Of a stretch of DNA of 64,000 bases, positions 37,511-50,794 are shown in pieces. Each line of letters opens with the position of its first letter. The first letter of the stretch is position 1. Origin of the DNA: Sacculina carcini (Eukaryota; Arthropoda; Thecostraca; Sacculinidae); NCBI GenBank assembly GCA_916048095.2, contig OU696577.1, forward strand, positions 9,637,354-9,701,353, read 5' to 3'. A model generated the notes under the pieces. It saw only the letters and a program-made list of their open reading frames with translations, did not search any database and was not told the origin of the DNA. A program made the position numbers and the translations under genes.

Positions 37511-37704
37511 CGATGAGACAAAAAACAAAAACAAAAAAAACAGTGAATTTTTTGTCAACCACATCCAAACCTCCGGCGTTATAGTTAACAATATTATTTT
37601 TATTATTAATCATATCTTATATTTGTATACGTAAACTCTGTTGAATGTAAACGGTTTTTCATTCACGTGTGCAAAAGAATTAATTTCACACAAGATTGAG
37701 CACC

Positions 37705-37900
37705 GGCGGATCCAGGGGGAAGCTCAGAAGGCTGAATCCCCCTCGCAAACATTTTCATCAACTCCTCATAACCAAGAGGTTCAATGAAAGAGGTCAAGAA
37801 AATTATATTTCTGTAGAATTTGTTGATATAAGCATTATCGCAAAGACGTTGCATAATGATGCATGTACATGACTGAGGCAAAACAAATCAGGCAATATAA
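37705..37900. mobile_element. GGATCCGCC-family MITE, copy 2
   Basis: Begins CACCGGCGGATCCAGG at 37701, then has CAACTCCTCATAACC and GAATTTGTTGATATAAGCAT. It shares TTGCATAATGATGCATGTAC with copy 4 in opposite orientation. The far end is truncated or diverged. Confidence 0.6.
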
Positions 37901-38061
37901 GTGTCATAAACTGAGGTATCACGCACAATGCAATGCACGTGAAATAATTTTATCATCTATATGCACCGCATCAGACAGGATTGCCGTTAATATCCCATTT
38001 TCTTTACCAACTACCTCAAGGCCGAAATCGCTCGTCCCGTTGCATTGTGTTGATAACATGA

Positions 38062-38106
<45 letters not shown>

Positions 38107-38699
38107 TGTGTGTGTGTACCGAATTTGGTGTGTTAGGAACGTCTAATTTTTCGAGCTAGAAAACAAAATGTTGTGGATAGAGTGAAAATATAATAAGAAG
38201 AAAAAGTAGGCAGTATTTTTTTCTAATATACACTTTTGATAGGTTTATTATTACAAGAATTGTGATTTTATTTATATTTGGCTGCTGTTTTGAATGGCCT
38301 CCGATCAGCCATATTTGTCTGTGTGACGTCACATGACGTGTTAGCGTCTGTTTTCTTGTTAAAATTCCACGTGCAGTAAGTCCTGTGCGTCTTTCACTAA
38401 CAACGGACATCACGTATGCCTACTGACGTCAGGTTTCTATACATACATGCGCGCAGGATTTTTACGTTGGTTTGTGTAAGTAAAATTCCTTCTTTTTTCT
38501 CTACGTTTCTCATACATAATTCCAAATCCGAAAATTATCTGATTCTCATTTTGAGCTTTAGTTGTGATCGTTCCGTGTCGACTTTCCGTGTGTGTTTGTG
38601 TTTGTATTTCGCTAGTTTACCGGTTTTTTAACCTCTGTACACTTTCCTGCAACAGTACACGGATTATTAAGCTACGTTTTAGGTAGATACGAAAATATA

Positions 38700-38920
38700 T
38701 AGCATAATATGAAGGCGAATAGATGTCTTCAAGTGTTGATCGAATTCAGCCGTGAAAATTGTCCAATTTGTCTGAGGGAGTGCGTTTTAAAAGACAACTG
38801 CTTTTTTGCTGTCGGAAAGAATGACTGCAAAAAAGATCTGCAAGAAGAATGGGCGTCTTTACGGCACGTGATTTATTTGATGGGCCAACTGTCGTGCCGA
38901 AAAAGCCGCCATTAATTATT
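38700..38920 (+). other. Short open frame 38709–38915, no recognised family
   Basis: A 68-codon ATG frame reading MKANRCLQVLIEFSRENCPI with three closely spaced cysteines in its first half and a basic end. Surroundings are unique and AT-rich (37.9–39.7 kb), with a CRE-like TGACGTCA at about 38327. No splice signals or relatives are evident; it may be chance. Confidence 0.2.
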
Positions 38921-39761
38921 AGTCTGCTATCTGTGAAGCGTTCCAGTGGCGGCGCCTTGATTTTCCCCGTGGGGAGCTTGTGGTGAGGAAAGACATGATG
39001 CTTGGCGAAACATGATGAGCTACACTGTTCTGAGGTGAGTGTTCATGATGAGGATTTCAGCTCTTCCCTCCACCTCTCGTCATCTTGGCGCCGCTTCTGA
39101 AGCGTGGCAGAAACAGAACCGTCCATCAAAAATGTTCCGCGAAAGACAAATCATCTCGGTCCGCTTTCATTCCCAGATCTCTCTGCCGACAATGAAACGA
39201 CGGACTCATCAATATTGTGATGGTCGTCTGTGTTGGCTGACTTTGTCATCGAATTTCACAATTGGCATTTGTGTAATATTTCTATACGAGAAAAAGTCGA
39301 GAAATAAGTAGAAAAGATCATGGTAAAGTTGAAAATCATAAGAGGAATATGATAGCTATATGAAAATATACAGATGAAAACGACGTAATACCAAAAACAA
39401 ATTTATTCAATATTCAATCATACAACTCCTTTAAGACGATTAAGCAAAACTACGTTTTTCAGGAAAATAAATGCATATGTTTAACATACAATTTCCTTAA
39501 TAATAAATTTACAGAAATCATCGCGCACCCTAGGAGCCAGACTGGCACCCCTAGGGGGTACGAGTAATCCGATCATGAACCGCTGGGTTATATAAAAGGT
39601 CTATTAAGTCTTTTTTGTAAATACAAGTGCAGATGTGTTTGTGAACGCTCAACGATGAGGAATAATCGTACATCATTTCTCCATTGCAAGGTGGAAGAAG
39701 ACTCAATACCAGTAGTGGCATAGTATATGTAGATAATGTGAGAAGGTTTTACCGTTTTAAG

Positions 39762-40079
39762 CAGGGATTCTTAACCGGGGATATTCATAGCCCTTGGGGG
39801 TATGGGAACAAAAGACCGGGGCTATGGGTTTTCTGGGTACTGTTATAAAATATCAAGGCTTATAAATAATAAAATTCTCAATTATTACGTTATTTCCTGG
39901 TAATGCGTATCTAAAGTGCAGTAAATTCAAGCGATTGAAATACTCGTGGATCTGGAAGACATACTGGCAAATAACAGAGGATTGGTGATAATTATTTGAA
40001 CAGTCAAGTAAAGGGGGTATGGGACCATATTCGACAATCCATTGGGGGTATGGAACCATCCACAGGTTAATAACCCCTG
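39762..40079. mobile_element. hAT-type MITE with near-perfect 8-bp target-site duplication
   Basis: Ends CAGGGATTCTTAACCGGGG and GGTTAATAACCCCTG are imperfect inverted repeats of the hAT type. Flanks GTTTTAAG (39754–39761) and GTTTAAAG (40080–40087) match at 7 of 8 positions. Internal GGGGGTATGGGA motifs recur near both ends. No coding capacity. A poly-C run (about 18 C) lies just outside at about 40121. Confidence 0.85.
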
Positions 40080-40347
40080 GTTTAAAGGCAATGCCGTTCC
40101 TGTACTCAGAACCGTAACACCCCCCCCCCCCCCCTCCCCCCGGCCGGGGCATCCGTTGACTCACGCATAATATTGATATTTATCATAAAACAGCGCATAA
40201 AAGTACTGTAAGTCCACAGGAAACGAAGGCAGGGCTGCTTGAAACTGCATTTTCCCAAAATCTAACCTCCATTATAATGATGCTTTATCTATAATGAATG
40301 CCCCAATTATTGTGTTCTGGGGGGATGGGGCATAAGACCATGTAGCA

Positions 40348-40389
<42 letters not shown>

Positions 40390-40391
40390 TG

Positions 40392-40850
40392 TACTGATCG
40401 TTTTCTCAATAACCCAGGCCTCCATGTTGATCTCTGGTTGCCTCAATGTTCTGCTCCGAATGTGGGTCTGCCACACCTCGTCGTGCATCATTCGTGCTGC
40501 CACAACAAAACAAGCAATGCTGCACCGCTGCGCCGTGTTGCATGACTTGCTAGAGATAGAGAAAGAGAGAGAGAATGACAGAGATAGAGAGAAAGAGGGT
40601 GATGTGTCTGTTTTATGTCTATGTGCCACTGTTGTTGCATCGTATCCCAATTGCGACCGCTATTGATATCACACACTGACACACATACACACACATACAC
40701 ACATGTCCATGAGGAAGGCTTTTGTAGCTGGGTGCAGCACAGCGCCAAATCCAAACATCTTATGTGTGTGTGTGGATCAGACAGGTTTGTGTGTGTGCCA
40801 GTCTACTCGAGCTAAACATCGCCCAATATGGCTGCTTGTGAGCTGCATAA
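40392..40850. other. Exon-like islands between CA/GT tracts, strand unresolved
   Basis: Three non-repetitive pieces (about 40411–40548, 40703–40763 and 40801–40853) sit between microsatellites, as the true exons here do. On the minus strand, a strong acceptor (CTCTATCTCTAG) precedes a frame reading RMMHDEVWQTHIRSRTL, and another piece reads KMFGFGAVLHPATKAFL. On the plus strand an acceptor (CTCAATAACCCAG with TACTGAT upstream) precedes a frame with ASMLISGCLNVLLRMW. Neither matches a family I know. Confidence 0.25.
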
Positions 40851-41547
40851 CACACACTGACATACACACACTGACACACACACACACATACAGGTGTGTC
40901 GTATTTGTGCCATGAAGGTGTGCTGGATGTGAAACGGTAGGAACTTTGACGTCGGCAGTTTCATAATTTGACATTTTCATACTGGAAATGAGGTCATTTC
41001 ATCAGATGAATGGCGGGAGAGTTGTCTTTTTCAACGACACTGCATGATGCAGTTGTACTGGTAATCTTGAGCTGGACTTGAGCGCACATCATTATCGCTT
41101 TTCCGTACAAGAGCAGCGAAATCGCTTTAATAAACAGCTTTAATTTCGTCACAATATCCACTCACTTCAAACTATTGCGGTTTCTTGTTTGTTAGCTAGA
41201 CTAGTCTTACCTGAAAACTGTTGTTTTATTGTATATGTTTCGATTTTTCTAATTTACAATAGATTTTATCTTAAAAACTCTAAAATGATTTATAACTTAT
41301 GCCATTTTTTACACGTGATTTCGACCATGTTCACAAATGTTAATTTTTACACGAAAAATCCAGATTTGGATTACAAATATATTGTTTTCGTCCGTTCGTT
41401 CGTTAATCGCTCAGTTTGGTTGTAGTTGTTGCGCTTTCTTCATCGTATTTTCTTGTTTCGTATTCGTGTTTTGCAAGGGAAAAAATTACCACCCATTTCG
41501 TTTCTTGTATATCTTCGTTTTCAAATACAAATTTGCCCACTATTTCT

Positions 41548-41630
41548 TCATCATCTTCTTTCATCTTCTTTCATCTTCTTTCATCTTCTTTCATCTTCTT
41601 TCATTTTCTTTCATCTTCTTTCTTCATCTT
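41548..41630 (+). repeat. TTTCATCTTC decamer tandem repeat
   Basis: About seven copies of a 10-bp unit TTTCATCTTC, one with TTTCATTTTC, in gene-free AT-rich sequence. Confidence 0.85.
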
Positions 41631-41684
41631 CGTTCCATACCTGAACCATACACGGGCGAGTACATACCTAATTATGCAATGGAC

Positions 41685-41880
41685 ACTGGTGCATCCAGGG
41701 AGGGGGACTCAGGGGGCTGAAACCAACCCCCCCCCCCCCAAATGCTTCCATCAACTCCTCATAACCAAAAGGTTCACTAGAAGTGGTCAAGAAAAAGTAT
41801 CTTTTTGTAGAATTTGTTGATATAAGCATTATCGCAAAGCATATTCGCACAGTATTGTGTGTGTAAATGTCTTAATTTGA
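41685..41880. mobile_element. GGATCCGCC-family MITE, copy 3
   Basis: Starts CACTGGTGCATCCAGGG, then a GGGGGCTGAAACC stretch and a poly-C run, CAACTCCTCATAACC, and GAATTTGTTGATATAAGCAT followed by CGCAAAGCATATTCGCACA. Same orientation as copies 1 and 2. Confidence 0.6.
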
Positions 41881-42304
41881 TTTAATTGTGCGGGCTGTCG
41901 CTTTTCTCTGATCTGCTTCAATCAATCTAGATAATAAAAAAGTCTCATACAATAACAGTAATAAGTTTATACACAAAAACAGTTGGATAATGGAAAAGTT
42001 TAATTATTGAAAACGGTTGACGTTGTACTAATATTGTTCAACGTATTGTTACGTTATTTAACGGAAAATTTGTTATGTTTGTATAGCACGTGGCATGAGG
42101 TCATATGTACCTCCAGCTCAATTTACTCACCGTTTTTGCGACTCCTAGGGACCCATTGAATTTTCAGCCAAAAAAACTGTTATAATTTTTTTAAAGGATT
42201 GACTTGAATTCATCATAGGAATTATTGAATTCCTCATCGCTCTAATCAGAAATATTTCAACTGGAGTCAGATATAATGACATACTGGCGCTAAAACACTT
42301 ACTC

Positions 42305-42600
42305 CCATGTATAAGATACCCCTATTTTTAATGAGAAAACATATACCAAAAAAGGTATCTTATACATAGGCCTATGAGGGTATGGGGGATATATACCCCC
42401 ACAAAATGACTGAGGCGTAAGAATATGCAATTATACCAGCTGATAATTCTGTTAACATATGTGTGTTGTTAATGTATTGTAGACATAAAATAGTTCAGGT
42501 CCACATGGAATTGACCAACTGAATCAACAACTTTGAACACTAATGCATGATGGCTGTCATCCCCCCGAGCCTCGACACAAATCTACACCCCTGCTCTGAT
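42305..42600. mobile_element. Dispersed repeat fragment shared with 50.45–50.70 kb
   Basis: Begins with a short inverted repeat (TGTATAAGATACC and GGTATCTTATACA). Shares GGGGGATATATAC, GACTGA...CTGATAATTCTG and GACATAAAATAGTT-type blocks, in the same order, with 50455–50700. It ends near ACAAATCTACACCCCTGC, complementary to the GTAGATTCTGGGGG start of the other copy. A weakly defined non-autonomous element family. Confidence 0.4.
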
Positions 42601-42837
42601 ATGACACTGGAAAATGTCGATGCTTGGTCTGCCGATTATTTCATTTAGCTTGGCAACATTTACCGCTGCTCATTGATCAAACATTGAGCAGCACATAATC
42701 CGTGCAATTATAAAATTGAATTTTAATTGCATGGTACCGTTGAATCTGTCTAATGCCGGGCCGCACGTGAAGGATTTGAGGTCGGTTTGGCGAGCGAATC
42801 ACAGACAAATCAAGATAAACTTACAGATAATAAATAG

Positions 42838-42875
<38 letters not shown>

Positions 42876-43040
42876 GTTTATCAAGAAACCACGAACTAGC
42901 CCGGTAACTCCATGTAATCGAGGGAAATTAATTGAGTAAAGTTGGTTTGTTAAAAATTTCACATTTACCTCAATTTCAACGCTGGCCACATTTCTTCATA
43001 TTCTCGTCAGGAGATGATTTCATTGCTCCGTGTATGTGTA

Positions 43041-43071
<31 letters not shown>

Positions 43072-43374
43072 TGTCTCTTATGATCTTCTCTCTCCTACAG
43101 GTCTTTTTCCACTACTCTTTGTACATATCTTCTCGGTGTCTCTTCTGTTGAATAATTATATTGTGTGAATAACTGTTTGATTTATTGATCCGTAGTTATT
43201 TTCAGTTGTTCTTTCATAGTATATCACTGCTTATATCTTTATTTATGCGATACTGTTTTGTTAATTCCACATTGTATACATTTTATAACTAGCCGTTCCT
43301 CGCGCCTATGATAATTAGAGCGCTATATCAAATACATGTGTTGTTGTTGTTTTTGTTGTTTTTGTTGTTGTTGT

Positions 43375-43465
43375 CAGTGGCGGCGCCAGGAACTTTCCAG
43401 TGAGGGGGGGGGGGGGGCTCAGAGGAATTGGCACATTTCGCCCCCCCCCCCTGGCGCCGCCACTA
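43375..43465. mobile_element. Very short MITE with CAGTGGCGGCGCCAGG ends
   Basis: 91 bp. Left end CAGTGGCGGCGCCAGG and right end CCTGGCGCCGCCACT are near-perfect inverted repeats, with poly-G and poly-C runs inside that can also pair. The last base is A instead of G. No clear target-site duplication. A single similar end (CCAGTGGCGGCGCC) occurs at about 38943. Confidence 0.7.
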
Positions 43466-43566
43466 TTGTAAGCTCAAGCAGTTCAAGCAGATTTCCTTGA
43501 AGGAATCGGGCAAGCGTTGATAACACATCGTCTGTATTGATGAACTCTCTTAGTGCTGATCCTCAA

Positions 43567-43785
43567 TGCGGAGGCGGATCCAGATTGCAATTTTGGCAGG
43601 GGCTGAATTAATTTTGGGGTCGATCAGTCATGTACATGCATCATTATGCAACGTCTTTGAGATAATGCTTATCTGAACAAATTCTACAGCAAGATACTTT
43701 TCTTGGCCTCTTTCCGTGTACCTCTATGGTAACATTTGGGGGGTTCATTACCCTGAGCCCCCTCTCTGGATCCGCCAATGCTTCA
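43567..43785. mobile_element. GGATCCGCC-family MITE, copy 4 (inverted; both ends present)
   Basis: Most complete copy: left end GGAGGCGGATCCAGATT, right end CTCTCTGGATCCGCC, with the family core in reverse orientation (ATAATGCTTATCTGAACAAA, TTCTACAGCAAGATA). The inverted termini define the family. Confidence 0.7.
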
Positions 43786-44780
43786 ATGCTAAGCTAAACT
43801 TGCTTTTTCACCTTGACGAGTGAAGAATAGAACGGCGACCAGATTTGACCAGATCAATTGCGACTAATCCGCCGACTGGCTGTGACTTCGCTAACTACGC
43901 GGTGTAGTTTCAACAGCAGTTTCTTGGATGAAGAACATCATTGCAGAGCTGTAGCAACCGCCCCCCGAACCCCTCGACAACATGTCAGCATTTATAATAA
44001 ACCAGCGCGTAAAAGTGCCCAGTTTAATGGAGACTGAGGCTGTTTGTAACTGCATTTTCCCAAAGTCGTACTTCTCTTAATATGACAATTTACTTATATT
44101 GAGAGCCCCCAGTATTGCATTGGGGACCCCATACGACCTCGTTAAGGCCCTGCCAAAGCGGGCAATTCAAGGTCGGACAGAAAGACAAATGTGCGTGTTT
44201 TTATCAATCCGATTTTGTTTCGTATATTTTCGTTTGTACTCACTCGATTTTTGGATGCAACGACTTAATTTGAATCCATCTTTTCAGCGCTGTTGTGTTG
44301 GTAGGGGAAAATGAGCTGCGTTGACTCATTATACATAAGAAGTGAGCAATCAGAGATGGAGAGAAATACTGTGATCACGGGCCATAGTTGTGAGAGATCT
44401 CTCGTTGTGGGATAATTCAGTTGGTCGTTGTGACACGACGTCATGTACGATGACCGAATTTTTGATGGGCAACGGTCGCGACACCAGATGCTATCATCTC
44501 TCCCTGTCTGTGTGTCTGTGTGTAGGTGCGTGTGTATGTGACGGTCGCGGATCTGTTTCTCCTGGGCAAAATCTCCCTACCCCTCTGCCTTATTCGAATC
44601 TCACTGGGCTTGGTCGTCTCGGTCGCTCTCTGCCCCTTTCTTTCTCTCTATCTATCTATCTTTCTCTCTCGCTGCTTGTATGTGTGTGTGTGTGTGTGTA
44701 GTGGGGGTGTAAGGGGAGGCATGTGAGATGTGTATCATTGTGAGTGTCTGGCGGGAGACAAGTGTTCCACAACCGATTAT
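43786..44780. other. Gene-free spacer with short GT tracts
   Basis: Unique sequence with a small (GT)n at 44680–44699. A 71-codon frame at 44099 and 103-codon frame at 44390 show no motif. Nothing else supported. Confidence 0.35.
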
Positions 44781-44787
44781 TCTGCTC

Positions 44788-45320
44788 ACCACACACACTG
44801 ACATACACACACACACACTAACATACACTGACATACACACAGACACACTGACATACACACACACACTGACATACACACATACACTGACACTGACACACAC
44901 GCACACTGACACACACACTGATACACACACACTGACATACACGCACACACACACACTGACATACACACACACACACTGACATACACACACACTGACATAC
45001 ACACAGACACTGACACACACGCACACACTGATACACACACATTGACATACACGCACACACACACACTGACATACACACACACTGACATACACACACACTG
45101 ACATACACACACACTGACATACACACACACCGACATACACACACACACTGACACACACGCACACACTGATACACACGCACACACACTGCCATACACACAC
45201 TGACACACACTCACACACTCACACATACTGACACACACACACACTGATACACACACACACACTGACACACACATACATTGATATACACACACTGACACAC
45301 ACACACACTGACACACACTG

Positions 45321-45354
<34 letters not shown>

Positions 45355-45912
45355 ACACACTCACACACACTGACACACACACTGACACACACGCACACTG
45401 ACACACACACACTGACACACACACTGACACACACGCACACTGACACATACACTGACACACACGCACACTGACACACACACTGACACACACGCACACTGAC
45501 ACACACACTGACACACACGCACACTGACACACACACTGACACACATACACACTGACACACACGCACACTGACACACACACTGACACACACACACACTGAT
45601 ACACACACTGACACACACACTCATACACACATACACTGACACACACACTGACACACACGCACACTGACACACACACTGACACACACGCACACTGACACAC
45701 ACACTGACACACACGCACACTGACACACACGCACACTGACACACACACACACACTGACACACGCGCACACTGACACACACGCACACTGACACACACTGAC
45801 ACACACACACACTGATACACACTGATACACACACACACACTGATACACACACTGACACACACTGACACACACACACACTGACACACACACTGATACACAC
45901 ATACACTGACAC
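44788..45912 (-). repeat. 1.1-kb CACTGACACACA minisatellite
   Basis: Irregular tandem units of 12–20 bp: CACTGA(C/T)A followed by (CA)n, some with CGCA. In 45365–45720 the units form a 28-bp higher-order repeat (a 12-bp unit alternating with a 16-bp CGCA unit). On the minus strand the motif is GTGTGTCAGTG, the same word that makes up the CHCHD3 intron satellite. The long Cys/Val frames (up to 378 codons) are repeat translations. Confidence 0.9.
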
Positions 45913-45919
45913 ACTCTGT

Positions 45920-48838
45920 CATATTTTTATTTATCTCCTTTTGTTATCATTGAATTGATTGTTTGTGTATGACAATAAATACAAATCTACACACACACAC
46001 ACACATAAGGATTCGCTCGCTTGTTCGATCCTCCTTCGTGTATTGCGCACCTGATTTCAATAAAGGTATGCTTGATTGACCACTGCGCTGCGCAGAAAGG
46101 GCGGTGGCTGAGAAAATGCAAAATGTGCAGGTTATATTTGTGTGTGTCAGTGTATGTGTCAGTGTGTGTGTGTGTGTCAGTGTGTGTGTGTGTGGTTTTA
46201 CGGCGAAATATTCACGTGATTTTTGAGGCGATTCATGACGCAGCCGCTTGATGCAATGCCTCCATATTTGCATATCTCCATATTTGCATGGTTCCACTCA
46301 GTAAAGGCGATCCCAGACGGGGGTTTGGAGGGGATGAAACCCCTAGAAGATGAAAAGCTTTCCCGTGACCCCCGCCCCAAAAAAACAATTCCTGATCTTT
46401 GAATATCCACTGGAAAAATTCAGGCGTCGCTAGTGTGTGTGAGGGAAAAGTGAAGTTTTTTGTCCAAGCGCCTCGTATCCGGCTGTTGTTTCGTTGTTAA
46501 TCCACTGGCCACTCAGAAGTGCCCACACAAATACATCACGTGCATACGTGCGTGTTTTTCTCTATAGCATGCATGAGTAGTGCTGCATGATGCAATCCTA
46601 CATAAATAAATAAATCACACACACATACACACACACACGTACACACACACACACACACCAACACACACATTTGAAAAATCATTGAAACTGAGATTTTTTA
46701 AGTGTCTAAATTAGTGAATGATAATAAGAGAGAGGAGGTTGGCTGGGAATAGAGTCACGTTTCTCTAGCAGCATTATTTTATATATTTGCCTATTTGATC
46801 ACTGATGCCTCAGTATGGCTCAGTATATTTCATGCTTTTCCCACCATCACATCATTTTTAGCTTTGTTTTATTCGTATAAAGAGATAGCACACAATGTCA
46901 CAAACGATGGAGAAACACACCGCTCTATGCGGATACAAACTATTAACAACGGTCACATATTGTATAAGACAATTTCAACATTTTGTAAACAATTTCAACA
47001 TTTCGTCCGCTGACGCAGTTTCATGTCCACATGAGTGCCAACAATGTCTTCACAACGGAAATAGCAATTCACAATTCCATTGTGTGCTTCTTCGCACAGT
47101 CAACCACATTGTTCTGGCAAGTTCTTGTGTGTAATTCGTTGAAATCAGAAAAGAGTTTCACATTAGTGTGAATCATTTATGCCGCAGCGCTAAACAGTTC
47201 TGTGAATTTGGTTAAATTACTTCAAACCAGTGTTAAAATGTTGTTTGCTCGACCTAAAAAACCGTGATATAAAAATACAAACATAGATAAAAATAGCAGC
47301 TAGCAAAAACATTGCTAAGCCATGCACATACATTGCTACGCATGAACTAAGCCTCAAGGAGCACTCCCAGTTATTTCGTTTCTATTGCGCAGATGCAGAT
47401 AGACGCCAAGCACAGCCACGTAGACGGCCCACTCGACACGCCGTCGGGCCACGCAGTCAGAGCGGTGAGACGACCCACTATCAACAGTGTCTACGTCATA
47501 CAGTGACGTCACAGCCTTAATGGCCGAATCCATTTCCTTTGTATATTGCGCAGTACGGCAGGGGTTTATTGCGTCGCCAATAGCAATATGTGGCCATTTC
47601 CTGAACAAATCTCGTGATTGACTCAGGAAAGTACTGGGAAAAAATCCACATATTGAAAACAAATGGACTTTCCGTTGCTAACTGCAGAAACATCGATATT
47701 TCCATTTTTATGTGTTCATTTGATATCTTCAATCACTCCTGCGCACGCGAGGTGAATGCATTTGTTACACACAAGGATTTTCCCCTTAAAACTCAGCTTT
47801 GCTACCCAGATCTGCCATGATATATTTATATAGAATGAACTTCCCCAAATTTCACTCATAAAGTTCATTTCTCTTTAGTTATCCATTCTTTCCTAAATTT
47901 CAGCTGCTAATACAGGGTGATAAAAAGTCACGCTCATCGACAAGAAGTTCCCTGAACAATAGATATGTCGTTTTGCCAAAAAAGCGATAATTGTGGAATA
48001 ATTCTACATTCGTATAGTGTAACAGGTAGACGAATGTTTCTGAAAGATACCAAAGTCAGCAAAGTTGTGGGATGTGTTGGCGGTGAGTCGCGAGATATTT
48101 TGTCGTCTTTTTTGCAGCTTGTACGTCGGTGTTGAGTTCAGTGTTGTTGAGTTTGGTTCAGTATTGAGTTCGCTCTTGGTATAACGTGGTTATAGCAGAA
48201 CAAATCAATACTCCTCATTATAGGAGGAATAAAAGGTCGGACAGGAGGACATATGTGTGAGTGTATTATATTGTATTGACACGAAAAACTCAATGAAATA
48301 ACACACACACACTGACAAACTGCAATTTTAACAAAATTATTCAAATCAGGCACATTTGTGCACTATTATTGTATATATACAATTTAGTGTTATGCCGGGC
48401 CAATGTATACAAACACACACACACGTACACATACTAATCATGGCTACAATGTATGTATGTGTGTGTGTGTGTGTGTATGTTTGCACCACACACACACAGA
48501 ACCGCTTCTGATCACATATACAAACACACACACACACAAACCGATATACCGAAGTACTGGGAACAAAGAGAACGGCCATCTTACACGACTGCTCTCATCC
48601 TCTGTCCTCGGTGCGCCGACGGGGATGATCGGGGACAGAGTGGGAGAGTACGAGCGAGTGTGGGGTGATCGTGTGTGTGTGTGGGGGGAGCGTAACGGTA
48701 GGGGGATGAGGGGGGTGAAACAATCATTGGCTCACACACACACACACATACTAGAAAGAGTTCGTGTGCATAAGGGATAGAGCATAGGAGGAACCTGGGG
48801 CAATGTAGCCATGGCTCCAGCGACCTAACATACACACA

Positions 48839-48878
<40 letters not shown>

Positions 48879-49475
48879 CACACACATACACAGGGAGGTC
48901 AACACACAGTTACGGTGAGTGTGTAATATAGCACACACACACACCACACACTCACACACACATTCAGTATATCAAACACACACGCACGCATACACTTACA
49001 GACATACACACAGACAGACAGACACACACACACACACAGAGACAGACACACAAACACACGAGGAATATATATACATAATGGTTGAGTTTGCACAAATATT
49101 GTGTGATGTTTCTGTTTTTTCAACGAGTTTTTTCATTGCCACAATGCACGATAATTTCATTTAGGTATTATTCAGTTGATTTTATGAAACTGGAAATATT
49201 TTTATGAAGAGAAGAGAAGAAAAACAATTTCGAATGCAAAACGAAATAAAAACGACAAAAATTGAATTCACAGATGCAGAGTGAAAATAAAAATGGCCGA
49301 GTTAATAATGGCGCCAGACAAAACACAACACACGCACGTGACTCGTATGAGGATAATACTCCGACTGTCGACTAAAAACTGTTGTTGTCTTCAGAGACAG
49401 GCTTTGAAAAGGCAAATTATTTTGTTGTTCCACTTTCAACCAACGTATGTATGTCTGTGTGTCTTTACTCACGTG

Positions 49476-49512
<37 letters not shown>

Positions 49513-49843
49513 TTCGTTGTGGCTGTAGATCGTGACGTCTATCGCACAAACACACACACACACTCACACAAACACACAAACACACACACACACATACACT
49601 CACACACACTCACACTCACACACACTCACACACACACACAGGCTGAAAACACGGCACCAAAACAACAATCAAAGCATCAAACAAACAAACACACACACAC
49701 ACACACACATACACACACACATACAATGCGTCATCCTTCGCAAAGCGCGTATTATTTGCCTTAAACCCGGAAATTTCTACACACTGACACACACACGCAC
49801 ACGCACACACACAAAATACATGTGCGTGAGTGTATGCAAGTGT

Positions 49844-49900
<57 letters not shown>

Positions 49901-50020
49901 TTTGGCTCCATTAACAGTGGATACAAACTATTTTTGCACAAAATATTTTGAAAAATGAAAAATATTCCACGACATTTGTCTTTTTCAATGCATTTTGCTA
50001 AAATTAGATACAGCTAACAG
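45920..50020. other. Gene-poor stretch: CA/GT microsatellites and unique AT-rich DNA
   Basis: Microsatellites: GTCAGTGT-type at 46140–46195, CA at 46618–46665, GT at 48457–48476, CA at 48733–48895 and 48945–49060, GT at 49480–49508, CA at 49545–49640 and 49687–49720, GT at 49850–49896. Unique pieces between them contain no frame with a recognisable domain. 47350–47530 is comparatively GC-rich but not identifiable. Confidence 0.4.
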
Positions 50021-50026
50021 CAGTGG

Positions 50027-50312
50027 CGTATTCAGAGCGCAATTTTGGAGAGGGTTGAATTATGTATGAGTTACTAGGTAGCGAGTGAAGGTCATGACTT
50101 ATGGGACATTCTTCAATTATATACACACACATTTATACACATAATAATGTGCGAATATGCTTTGCGATAATGCTTATATCAACAAATTCTACAGAAATAT
50201 ATTTTTTCTTGACCTCTTTTAGTGAAGTTCTTGGTTTTGAGGAGTTGATGGAATCCTATTGGAAGGGTAGCTTAAGCCCCTTGAACCCCCATGTGGATCT
50301 GCCAGAGTACCA
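50027..50312. mobile_element. GGATCCGCC-family MITE, copy 5 (inverted, near full length)
   Basis: Starts CAGTGGCGTATTCAGAGC at 50023 and ends GTGGATCTGCCAG near 50306. It contains the core reversed (GATAATGCTTATATCAACAA, GAGGAGTTGATGG) and shares AGGTAGCGAGTGAAGGTCAT with copy 1 (there reversed). About 285 bp, apparently the longest member. Confidence 0.7.
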
Positions 50313-50794
50313 CATAGAATGAGTTGATACAGTGAGAGGTAGTTCATCATCACTATTACACCACATAGATCGGGCGCATTCACTCTATTACAGTGGCCAT
50401 TTGCAGTTGGCTTTTGAAGTGTTTATTGGTGTTTGTCAGGCATGATCTAGCGATATGTAGCCATGGATGTAGATTCTGGGGGATGTGGGGATATATACAT
50501 AACCCTGACAAATTGACTGATAATTCTGCTGAGCTCACTTAATTGATTATATTGTCATTAAAATATGATTATAAAAAGTAACAATACACGACAAGCATGT
50601 ATGTATGCAAATATCTTGAATATACTTTTCATTGAGGTTTGTGGGTTGTAATTGACTAGGCATAAAATAGTTTCCAATGCATTCAGCTGGTTAGTTGAAT
50701 AAAAATTATCAATTTCTTTTTCAGTTTTCCTCGGTTTTTCGTCATTCTCGCATGCTTGCTGTCATCCTCATCTCATTCGCGTCTTCCAATAATT

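Noticed and set aside
44786..45922. 378-codon Cys/Val/Ser protein on the minus strand
   Set aside because: A low-complexity translation of the CACTGACACACA minisatellite; overlapping frames give similar products.
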